Assembly: GCA_020081605.1 (NCBI GenBank)
Contig: JAHREC010000013.1
Span: forward strand, 2,418,001-2,482,000
DNA length: 64,000 bases
Direction: 5' to 3'
From: Albifimbria verrucaria
Lineage: Eukaryota; Ascomycota; Sordariomycetes; Hypocreales; Stachybotryaceae
Shown here: piece by piece, positions 37,493 through 47,203 of the stretch
Layout: each line of letters starts with the position of its first letter
How positions within the stretch are numbered: position 1 is the stretch's first letter
The notes under the pieces: generated by a model
Database searches by the model: none
Told to the model about the DNA's origin: nothing
What the model saw: only the letters and a program-made list of their open reading frames with translations
Position numbers and translations under genes: made by a program

Positions 37493-38138
37493 GCGCTGGC
37501 TGGTTCCACGGGCGTTTGGACGGGCCAAGGTGGACGGATGGCTGGCTGGCTGGCTGCACCACGATGCGCTGTGCTTATGGGGTCCCAAGGGCAGCATATC
37601 TTATGGTGAGAAAAGAGGCACGAGGGTCCCGTCACGTTGATCTGACTTGGTTCGTGCGTCTAAATGCGGCGGCGATTTGCTACTCTGACAATCAGAAAAA
37701 TGGACCCCGATGATGGTTTTTTTCTCGACACGATGAGAGACAAGCTGGTGTGGATGACGCTGATGTTATCTTGGTTCCTTTTGCCTTGGGTTTCCCAAGC
37801 CCGGTGGCTTTTCACACGCTTGGCCAAGACGGCTGCAGGCATCACCAAACGTTACGAGTCCTCCCGCCGCGGACGCCCTCGTGTGGAAACACGGTAACCT
37901 GCTGCCGTCTAACTGTCAGAGGCTGATTCCTACTGGTACGGCATGGTAGGGGGCCGAGCCGACGGTGGTTTTCGCTTCCCTTGCAGTGAAGCTGCTGCAG
38001 GCTGCTTCGGCTAGCAAAGGTTCGACGCACGAACACATCATGCATCTGAATAGCTCGCTTTGCTTTGTGCAAAGCAACTAACTGCCGTCGCGGGTAAAAC
38101 GGACCATGGCCTCGCTTGGCCGTCATCGGCGGCGGTTT

Positions 38139-38210
38139 GACGGTGACGGTGACAGTGCAAGTGCCAGTACCAGAGACAGTGACGGTGACGGTGACGGTGA
38201 CGGTGACGAT
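38139..38210. repeat. (GACGGT)n hexanucleotide repeat, interrupted
   Basis: GACGGT/GACAGT units at 38139-38155 and again at 38174-38208, with a diverged centre. No reading frame across it is supported as a gene. Confidence 0.88.
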
Positions 38211-38261
38211 AGCCTTTTATCGATAGACGTTGCCATGTGTAGTCTAAAGCGATAAGCCAAG

Positions 38262-38321
38262 CTACCTGTACCTACCTTACCTATCTGCCTACCTAATCTA
38301 CCTACCAACCTACCTAATCTA
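38262..38321. repeat. CCTA-rich (TACC)n degenerate tract
   Basis: About 60 bp of TACCTACC and TACCTAATC units. It is the complement of the AGGTAGGTA motif seen in several other spacers of this window. Confidence 0.8.
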
Positions 38322-38821
38322 AAGATCTTCCTCCCAGGCAATGGGAAAATAGTGCTACGGTCATCAAGCCGTCATCATCGCAGCAGAGAGCTCGAAACAC
38401 CATCTCCGGCGCAGAGGCCATTAATACTCTTCCCTTTCAAGAGTCAACCCCATTGTCCGTCCGCCCAGCTTCTACCTGAACTGCGGCTCTGCGCAAATCC
38501 AGGCGATAACCTGGTCTGACGTTACCGCGCCAGACCTGACGCATGCTCCATCACTAAGCTCCTCCCACTTGTCAGCTCTTACTGCCGGGCCTAAGGCACT
38601 GCGATCCGGCCCTTGCATCACCCATTACTCTGCGGTCCGTTCCCCGTGTCCTCCTTGGTCAGGCAAGCGTCGTTGTCTACGTGTGGGACAGGACAGGACA
38701 GGTGGACGGCCAGCCCTCCCACCAGAAAGCAGGGAAAGACAGGTCTCACGGGCGTCAGCAAACCCGGCCGGGCGAACACCCTGGTCCTCCCACTACTGCA
38801 CCTCTCAAGCAGCCCCTCCCA

Positions 38822-40829
38822 ATGCCTCTCCGCCATCCCACCTTCTCGACCGTCGCCGTCCTTCGGCGACTGGTCACCCGCTCCTCCATCTCCTCCTCCC
38901 CAATCACACCACTCACCTCCCGCGCCGCCGTCTTCTCCCCGGCCTTCGCTAGGATGGCCTCGACCCTACCGCGCCTCCCCATCTTCGAGGCCATCGCCGC
39001 CCACGACCCCGGCTCCACTGCCGTCGTCCACGCTCTGTCCCGCCGGTCCTTCTCCTACGGCGAGCTGCTGGGTGATGTGAGCCGTGCCAGGGACCGTCTC
39101 CAGGAGGCCAGGGGCGGTGCCGGCCTCGACGGCGAGAGGATCGCCTTTCTAGTAGAGAATAGCTACGACTACGTAGGTGAGCATACTGTTACATCCAAGT
39201 GCCCTGAACCCCATCGCAACCCCCGCTCCAGTCGTTCCCGTGTCGGAGATGATGTCTTCCCTCCCTTCCAATCGGTCGCTGACGGGTGGCCCTAGTGACG
39301 CTGCTGGCCGCCATGGCTGCGCGGTCCATTGCCGTTCCGCTCTCCCCGCATTTCCCGCGTCGGAGCTGCAGTATATCCTCAACCAGAGCGAGGCATCGTT
39401 GCTCGTGTCGTCCGCCAAGTTTGGCGCCAAAGCCAAGCAGGTCCTGGCCACCGAGCTCACGGCAAAGCCCGTACATGTCGAGCTAGCCAAGCATCAAGGC
39501 GGAAGCCCCAGAGATGCTGTCGATCTGGACGGTGCGGACCCAGGCGGCGCCGGCATGATGCTGTACACGTCTGGGACGACAAATAGACCTGTAAGATGAA
39601 CCATCTTCTTTCTTTTTCTCGTCATGAGCTCGACTGATAGCCTATGAAGAAGGGCGTTCTGCTGCCTCAAGCTGTCTTAACCGCCCAGTCCCGCTCACTC
39701 ATCGAGGCCTGGAACTACTCTCCCTCAGACCGCCTCTTGCACGTCCTTCCTCTGCATCACATTCATGGTACCGTCAACGCCCTTCTGACCCCGCTGTTCG
39801 CGGGCTCCACTATCGAGTTCATGTTCCCATTCAACGCCGATGCGGTTTGGAAGCGTCTCGCCGCCCCCTTTCTGCCGGACGCCAGCATCAAGGAGAAGAT
39901 CACATTCTTTACCGTCGTGCCTACCGTATATAGCCGCCTCTTGAGCTCATACAAGTCTCTCCCCAAGATGTTCAGGAAGCAGGAAGGCAGGCCACGTCGC
40001 CTGAGCATATGCGCGTCAGTATCTCTGGCTCTGCCGCCCTGCCTACGCCTATCAAGACGGCCTGGAAGGATCTAAGCCGAGGCAATGTGCTGCTGGAGCG
40101 ATACGGCATGACCGAGGTTGGCATGGCCCTCAGCTGCGGCCTCGACTTCGCCGATCGTGTTGACGCCAGTGTCGGCTGGCCACTACCATCTGTTGAGGCT
40201 CGCTTAGTGGATGTTGACTCTGGTGAGATCATTCAACCAGGTGAGGAAGTTGATGCCAATGGCCGTGAGCGTTCCGGTGAGATCCAACTTCGTGGCCCCA
40301 CCATCTTTAAGGAGTACTGGCGAAACCCAGAAGCTACGGCCAAGGAGTTCGTGGAAGGAGAGGATGGTAAGGGTCGCTGGTTCAAGACGGGTGACGTAGC
40401 CGTGCGTGTGCCCGTCCCCACGGCCGGTCAAAACTCTGCCGCCCAACCCTGGGCGCAAGGCCCCATGTACTTCATCCAGGGCCGCAAGTCGGCCGATATC
40501 ATCAAGACGGGCGGCGAAAAGGTCAGCGCCCTTGAGGTAGAACGCGAGCTCCTGTCTCTGCCAGAGGTAGCCGAGGCCGCCGTCGTCGCTGTCCCCAGCG
40601 GCAGATGGGGCCAAAGGTCGGCGCAGTCGTGCTCCTCGATCCGGAGCATGCCAAGACGTGGAGTCCCATGGACATGCGTCGTGCGCTGAGGGACCGTCTC
40701 GCCAACTACAAGATTCCCCAGGTGCTCAAGCTCGTTGACCACATCCCTCGTAATGCCATGGGCAAGATCAACAAGAAGCAGCTGGTGAAGGCCGTCTTTG
40801 CCGACGAGTTCAGCGAGGACGAGCAGTAG
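38822..40829 (+). CDS. Malonyl-CoA synthetase-like acyl-CoA synthetase (ACSF3 type), mitochondrial
   Basis: Adenylate-forming ligase. The start at 38822 gives MPLRHPTFSTVAVLRRLVTR, Arg-rich and suited to mitochondrial import; a second Met (MASTLPRLPIFEA) could start a non-mitochondrial form. Introns lie at 39177-39295 and 39591-39649. The P-loop YTSGTTNRPKG is completed exactly across the second splice. Further motifs are PLHHIHGTVNALLTPLFAGS, LLERYGMTEVGMALSCGLDF, GEIQLRGPTIFKEYWRNPEA, GRWFKTGDV, GRKSADIIKTGGEKVSALEV and the catalytic-lysine region NAMGKINKKQL. Overall closeness is to the malonyl/methylmalonyl-CoA synthetase branch, where the product feeds mitochondrial fatty acid synthesis. 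Frame breaks lie near 39346, 39983 and 40607-40610. Acyl substrate is inferred from family resemblance only. It converges on eIF4E. Confidence 0.87.
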
Positions 40830-41342
40830 ACCGTGCTTGCGGCATTGTATATAAAAGTGATACCCGTCCGAGTGTACAACACAATCATAGATTCAGGATA
40901 GATACTGCAAGCAGGAAACGCATGTACTGAATTTAGTGCGATCATATTTTGGTCTCTAAGATTATGATCTACCCTCCTTCAAGCGCCGTAATGGTGCCGA
41001 TGATACTCCTCCGATCTGCGAATCTTCCGTCTAAACATAAGAATGGCCCCTACTAACGCCAACTCGACATTCCTTGCAGATGCTTAAGCCGACCGGGTCC
41101 GAGCAACAAGCGAGCCAAAACCACCGGTGCCACGACATTTCTGTTGGGCTTTTGTTCTATCATCCCCTTTCGAGCAGCGCACCGCAAAACCTCCACCCAA
41201 CAGCTGAACCCCGGGCATGGATATTATATGTGAAAAGGGTATGTTGGTGAATATTTGCTAGTCAACGCCAAGCACATGAAATCTCCGTCTGCACTGTCTT
41301 TTACCTGACTGCAGCACATTATCTGCCAGTCCCGCCCAAAAC
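40830..41342. other. Convergent 3' flanks of the synthetase and eIF4E genes
   Basis: 513 bp between stop codons; AT-rich near 40840-40970. No gene. Confidence 0.5.
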
Positions 41343-42222
41343 TTAGACGACATGCTTGGCCTTGGCCCTGGTACTACCAGCGTGAGCGCTGTCGGTGTGA
41401 CCAGAGAACTCCACTTGCTCACTAGCAGGCAGCTCCAGAACCTCCTTGAAGCGACGGCCAATGTTGAGAAGGACCTCCTTGCCCTTCTCACCACTGCGGC
41501 CCTTGCCTCCGGCAACGTCGCCGTCACCACGGCCAGGGATACTCTTGCCAATCGTGCGGGTCCAGACACCAATACGGTAGAAAGCCTTACGGACGTTGAC
41601 GACAACACCCATGACCTCACCGTCAGTCTCCTCCTCAAGCGTCTCGCCGATAGCGGCCATCATGACGTTGAGCCACAGGTGGTCGACATCGACATTACGC
41701 TTCTCCTTGTACTGGTAGGACCACTTGCCACCATGCTTGTTCTGAGGGTCCTCCCACTCAGGGCGCACACCAGCCTTGAACAGGTGGTAGTCGGACTTGA
41801 GGGCCAACTCGGAAACAGGAGCGACGTTGTTCTAGATGAGGGATATTAGCTTGGAGCGGGACAGTGGGGTCGAGAAGAGGATCACGAACGTAAACACCCC
41901 AGAACTCCTCGACTGAGTCGAAAGTGATGACCTCCTTCAGCAGGTCGTTCCAGTTGTTATCACCCTAAGGCAGAGTTAGCAAAAGCTTGCAATGGTGGCG
42001 CGAATTACGAGGAGCTGACTGACCTTGCCGCTGGGGGCTTGGTGAACCAGAGAGTCCACTTGTTCTGAAGAGGGTGCTTGACGTTGAAGTTGTCCTTGTC
42101 GTGGAAGACGGTGATGTTCTTGCTGTCATCCTTGACGTCGTTGACGTCGGTCTGGCCGCCCTCGGGGAGACGGGGATGGTGGCCAGATCGACCTGCTTGT
42201 CCAAGTTGTCGGTGGTAGCCAT
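41343..42222 (-). CDS. Translation initiation factor eIF4E (mRNA cap-binding)
   Basis: Binds the 7-methylguanosine cap and recruits eIF4G. Start at 42222: MATTDNLDKQVDLATIPVSP. Introns at 41965-42022 (joining PPSGK to GDNNWNDLLKEV) and 41832-41889 (joining EEFWGVY to NNVAPVSELALK). Key residues are visible: VKHPLQNKWTLWFTKP, the cap-stacking Trp in NNWND and the Trp-Glu in RPEWEDPQNKHGGKWSY, the Trp of FWGVY that binds eIF4G, and IGVWTRTIGKS. The C-terminal region HTDSAHAGSTRAKAKHVV corresponds to the family end. Two missing C residues in exon 1 (runs at 42164-42167 and 42033-42037) break the frame; restoring one base at each gives the standard eIF4E N-terminal region. Confidence 0.96.
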
Positions 42223-43546
42223 GGCTAGATGGTGTTTCTCGTCGATTCGTCACACGAGAAGAGAGGAGGAACAGGGATGTCGGTTGTGCAGAGGCGCGGG
42301 GCAGCGCAAACTGCTGAGGTGGGATGGATGGGTGAGGATGTTGGAGGGAGAGGTGGAGGTCGCGTCGGCGGTGAAGAAAGAAATAGTTCGACTACTTCTT
42401 TCCCTAGTTCCGGAGAGCAATCGGTAGGAGGATGACTTTGCGCCAGGCAAAAGTCAGCGGTCGTCAAGGTAAGTGGATTGAGCACGAGCGGCGGAAGTTG
42501 CGAGGTTGGCGAGGTTTCAAGCGTCGCAAAAAATAATCGGGACCCATCTGCTTCAGATAATGGCGAGGGTGAGACGAAGTAGCCTGTGCGCAGGATTTGG
42601 CGGCAAAGGTACGCGAAGGGTGAGGCTAAGCTACCTTGAACCCTTGCAGCGCCTTACTAAGGTCGCCCACCACAGAAAAATACCCCGGGGTTGAGGCCTA
42701 TATTATCAGGCATCATCCTTGTGGCCTATTTCGTCGCTTGTGTAACGGTTGGCCTAAACTGCTCAGCTAACATGAGAGCATGCCGTTGTGTGTCTGAGTG
42801 TGCGTGTATCACTGTGCTTGTGCGATGGGCCAGCTTCAAATATGTTTATCAGCGTGTGACCGAAGCTGAGCCTTGCGACGATACGTGTTATTCTACTCAC
42901 AATCTGGAGCCTCTGTCTATTTGCTAGGTTGAACATGGAGACTACCTAGGTAGGTACTGTATTGAGTTATCGACAAGCCAGCTCGTTGCATCACTAGCTA
43001 GCTTTAATAAGCCGACAGATACATAAAGATGAGCCATTATGCCTTTCCTAAAATACGTCTCAAAGTATTCAGTGCCGGTAGCACTCAATTGCCCCAGTTC
43101 TCATCCCTTTGACTAGACTCGCTCCATGTGGGATGATTGAAGCACGCGGCACTCCCTGCTCTTTTAGCTGACAACTGCATCACCACCACCACCTCTGTCA
43201 CCCCAGAAGCTTCCTTTCAGGTGAAATACCGTTTCTTTGAGACTTTCCAGGTGTTATCTAATTTAACAAAGGCCATGTCTCTCTCTCACTGGGAGCTAGT
43301 CGACGGACCGTGTCAGTTGTCAAGCTGGCTGAGGCGACCATGCCACATCAAGTCCACGACGTTTCTTCTCGCTAGGCCAAGCTATCTATAACTGATTTAA
43401 CACTCGTTGGTGCCACACTTTTATCTACTGAAACAGGCATCTTTACATGGGTGAGGGCTAGTTTTATAACCGTCAGCAAACGCACAACCCATCGACACCT
43501 TCCTGTGACTGAATGTTGACTTGTTAGAGGAGAGATTGCAAAACTT
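42223..43546. promoter_or_regulatory. Divergent spacer upstream of eIF4E and the orphan gene
   Basis: 1.3 kb with no supported gene. On the minus strand, 42230-42450 is CT-rich and is likely the eIF4E leader/promoter. An ACCTAGGTAGGTA motif occurs at 42943-42957. Composition becomes more AT-rich toward 43 kb. Confidence 0.45.
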
Positions 43547-44715
43547 TTGTGGTCAAACTTGAACCCTCATAGGATGAATATCTTTGAAAACCTCCGACCT
43601 CGAAGGTGGAAGCCGGAGAAGGCATCCAACCTCAACCGTCTTGTCCCTAAACGATGTCGCCTCGATTTCGAAGCAGCATGGCAACCAGCTATCGACGAAA
43701 CTTACGAGGCTCATTTCAAAGCCATTTTGACAGACACTCGCCACTTAATGGAAGAGGTTTTTGGTGATGTAGACTTTTACAGAGGATCATCACCTTGGGT
43801 CACGGAGTTTTCGGACGAGTTCTACCGCTATGTTGAGGCTGTCGCTCAGCAAGATCCCCGAGCAGGCCACTGGGACCGCCTCCTCCGCTTTGCCAACGAA
43901 AGAGTTTTCGTGCTAACGGCCATTTTTATAAAAATTCTTGATGAAGAAGTCTTTTCTTCGCTGCTATTTGGCTCACGTGCCGATCACCAGAAGTCGCTGG
44001 ACGCAGCCGACATATCGCTCATCAACCTAGATGGTACGTTTCCTCTCATAACGGTGTCATGGACCTATATAGCTTCGGTATATTAACAATCACACTAGGA
44101 TATTATCGCTCCAGTTACCGAGCTCGGACGAACAAGGTGTATCTTGCTGCCAGTGGATACCCTCCGCCATTGTTCTGGGAAAAGGTTGATCGGATTGCAG
44201 CAAAGACAGTGGTGCTGTTTCTTCCACTATATAATATTATTGGAGAATTCTATGAAGGCGACATTCTGTCCGTGGCCGAACTCTTCCAACGTCTTCATGA
44301 TATCATTGCCAAGGCGGGTCTTCTCAACATCATGATCCGCTTGTCTCCTTCAGTCACCTTGATAGACTGGGCAAAGCCCGGCGAGGTCTTTGAGCCTTGC
44401 CATGTCAGCCTTGATAGTAACGTTCTGGCGCATTCCAAACGCCAGGCTGCTAAATTTGACAAGCTGAATAAAAAGCCGAGGGAGGACCGTGTTGCTAGAG
44501 TAAAAATATCCATCATGCCCCGGATAATGCGCTACACACCAGCCCGACAATTACACCAAGTTGGCACGCTTAGATACCATGTGACGGAGGCTCATGTCGT
44601 CTATTACCATGGGTTGCGCACAAATATGGCTGACGAGGCACTTTTTATTACCCTGAAGGAGCATATCAAACTGGTAAGAACACCGGGAGGCAAATACCAC
44701 ATCTGGTATCATTAG
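43547..44715 (+). CDS. Uncharacterised orphan-like protein, intact two-exon gene
   Basis: I do not recognise it. Two exons (43547-44033 and 44099-44715) with a 65-bp GTACGT...CACTAG intron that joins SLINLDG to YYRSSYRARTNK in frame give about 367 residues with no break. A second possible start is MNIFENLRPRRWKP at 43574. The protein looks globular: aromatic and charged residues are mixed throughout (FYRGSSPWVTEFSDEFYRYV, VVLFLPLYNIIGEFYEGDIL, SVTLIDWAKPGEVFEPCHVS). It has no signal peptide, no membrane segment, and a His-rich end (TPGGKYHIWYH). It sits in a more AT-rich pocket next to a secreted hydrolase and long spacers, which suits a lineage-restricted accessory gene. Unlike neighbouring long genes it has no frame break. 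Confidence 0.75.
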
Positions 44716-45335
44716 CAATTATGTTTTTCTTCGGCTACTGGGCCTTCAAACTGGACAAGGACATGGCAGTTGTGTAGTTGGGTGAAGAGATGTAGTAACT
44801 CAGTCGCTCGTCTAGTTGAACTGGCTACATATCAAGATATCAATAACCTGAAGGGATACCTTGGTTTACCTGTATTGTCTGCTAATTCTCAATAAATGTC
44901 CCCTACTTTTTCTCTTTCTCTAATTGTCACTCCAGCCAGCTAAGGTGAATTAGACACTAGATGGTATCAATTCGCATGCAATACCAGGTAGGTACACCTA
45001 ACAAGATTGACTCTTGAAAATTAGCAGCCATTATAATAACGCTGCAAGCAGACTCTAAACAAGGAAATCCTTAAGAGCAGGTTTATATGTATCCCTCCAT
45101 AATATTTCCAGGGGTTTGAATTGGTCCACGAATTAATATATACAAAGAAATGAAGACACAGAAGTTATTGTCAAGCTGCTCTAAAGAGCTTCCCATCATA
45201 CAAAACTGAGGTACAAGAGGAGCAGGACCAAAGAGCAACACAGCCACTATTCATCCCCATCAGCCTCATAGGGCCGTGTATTAGTAGCGAAATAGCAAGG
45301 GCGTTTTATCATTGCTGGTGTTCTTAATCAGTCTC
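44716..45335. other. Convergent 3' flanks, AT-rich
   Basis: 620 bp, AT-rich, with one CAGGTAGGTA motif at 44985-44994. No gene seen. Confidence 0.5.
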
Positions 45336-47203
45336 TTAAATATTACCACTGCTGATATCGGAACCACTACACACCTTGGTCAGGGTGAGATCAAATGTTG
45401 GGCTTGAGATCTGTCTGGTAACGCCATCGGCATCACTGGTCAAGACAAACTCGCCAATACTGAAGGCGTTGTAGGTGAAGGCATCATAACCTGTCCATGA
45501 CTCGCAAGTCCCGCTCTTGTAGAATATGTTGTCCTCAAGGTCCTTGACTTTATCCTCAGGGACCGTGTCAAAAACGACCCTCCATGCAGCTTCCGTTGAG
45601 CCAGTTTCAGAATTGGTTCTTCCTGTCGGATATAATCGAATCTCAGGAGGTGCCGAAACAGGAATGCCTCCCACTGCTCCACCTTGTAGAATAATGGTGG
45701 CTGCAACGTGTAGGGGTCACCGCCGCGGACGCGGAAAGTTTTCACGAGGATGCCAGGACCATCATCGATTTCCAGCACCAGGGTAGAGTTGGTCGTCTTG
45801 TCAACATAGGTACCCAGCACGGATTTAGATGCCTCAGCTTTTCCGGCCGCTTCAACGGCTGGGACAAGGCCTCTGATAACGGCGCTGGTCAGTTTTGTCT
45901 GAGCGAACCTCTCCATGGTCACCTCCGGCCCGGCGACAATGACAGAGAAAACTATGTCATAATCGGGAATGATACCAACCAAACTGTTGTAAAGGCCAAG
46001 GGATCCAAGTTTAGTGTAGACATCAACAACTCGTTTGTCTGATGTGATCCCATCAGAGCGAAGGATCTCCCAGGGGCTTCCAATAGATTTGCTGAGTGAG
46101 GCTGTGTGAGATTGGGGCTTCATCCACTGTCGAGTTTTGACTGGCGACAAGAGCTTGTTGGACACAATCGCTTCCATGAAAGCGAGCATGTCTTTTGTGC
46201 TGGAAAACATGCCTCCTGAACTATCATATTGTCAGCATGAGTGTGTCAACTTTTTAGGAGTCGATAAACCTACGCCTCCTCGATTCCAAGAGTGGTGTTC
46301 CAAGTGCCTTCAGTCACAGCAACAAAAGGTCATTCTTAAAAGCTTCGGCGGGTCCGGAAAAGGAGGTTCTGTCCATTCCAACAACATCAAAGATATGCTT
46401 CTGAGCAAGATCTGCGAACTTCTCGCCTGTTGCAGCTTCGAGAACCAAAGACAGAATGCCAAAGCCAACATTAGAGTATAAAGGTGTAGAAAAGGGAGTT
46501 CGAGAGGGGCTTCGGTTCTCCAGCGCTTCGATGAGTTCTGGTACCTCACATGGTTTGGCAGGAGGGCCGGAGCATTTCAATTCAGCAGGGTTAGGGAATC
46601 CTAATAGTGACCAAGGAATGCCCTGCATGAGTGTCAAATCGTTCGTTGCTGGTGTTGTTAGCTAAACTCGAGATATGTGTTCTAGCTAGACTGACTCTGT
46701 GTTGGTAGACCGGAAATCTGTGACATTAACGATCTAACTGTAATGTCCTTCCATTGAATGGAAGCGACCTGGTCGTCGTCAGAGTTCTTCCCGAACTCTG
46801 GAAGGAACTTGAGCACTGAAGCATCCAAGTCGAGGTCAAGTTGAAGCGCAAGCAAGGCTGGAACAAATTTTGATACACTTCCAACACGATAGATGGTGTT
46901 CTCGTCGATGGTGTCGGTGCTAACGTCGCTCTTGACAGCAGGGTTGAAATGATAGTCAAAGAGGCTTTGCTTCTCGTGGATCGACTTGACACCAATGGAT
47001 ACGGCGCTGGCACCGCCTGGAGTTCCGAAGGTCTCATCTATTTGGGTTTTCAGGCCCTCAATGGCCTGCTTTACAGCATCGTTCTTGCTAGGTGACAGCG
47101 GAGCATCTAAGACGGGGCCGAGTGGTGGACAGGACCAGGCGCTCACAGCTGGGAGGAGTGAGCCAGCCGCGAGAGCTGCGGCTAGCGATGAAAGTGATAG
47201 CAT
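45336..47203 (-). CDS. Secreted beta-lactamase-like serine hydrolase (ARB_00930-type)
   Basis: Start at 47203: MLSLSSLAAALAAGSLLPAV is a signal peptide. The SxxK motif of class C beta-lactamase-like hydrolases is SVSK at residues 109-112 (YRVGSVSKFVPALLAL); the second motif is the Tyr-x-Asn of PLYSNVGFGILSLVLEAATG. An intron of about 47 bp near 46649-46695 joins GLPTQ to NDLTLMQGIPWSLLGF, and another near 46220-46270 joins TTLGIEEA to SGGMFSSTKDMLAFM. A separate C-terminal domain follows (LGTYVDKTTNSTLVLEIDDG ... CESWTGYDAFTYNAFS), as in the fungal ARB_00930-like family. Missing bases in the A run at 46324-46327 and the G run at 45713-45716 break the frame; restored sequence gives FVAVTEGTWNTTLGIEEA and GGAVGGIPVSAPPEIRLYPT. 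The substrate is unknown: esterase or peptidase activity is as likely as beta-lactam hydrolysis. Confidence 0.88.

Larger units (their letters stand above)
35829..38821. other. Long repeat-bearing spacer between BolA and the acyl-CoA synthetase
   Basis: 3.0 kb between two divergent genes, no gene accepted. It holds TAGGTAGGTA motifs (36143-36164), a purine-rich plus-strand tract (36200-36310, the pyrimidine-rich upstream region of the BolA gene), an AT-rich TTTTA tract, GCCCTTTG and GGCT repeats, a GACGGT repeat and a CCTA-rich tract. A 77-codon reading at 37664-37897 has one hydrophobic segment but no other support. Confidence 0.5.

Noticed and set aside
37664..37897. Small protein with one membrane-like segment
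   Set aside because: Single hydrophobic run in 77 codons within repeat-rich spacer; no other support.
38139..38210. GACGGT repeat as a protein-coding repeat
   Set aside because: The minus-strand reading (Ser-Pro repeats) has no gene context; it is better explained as a simple hexanucleotide repeat.
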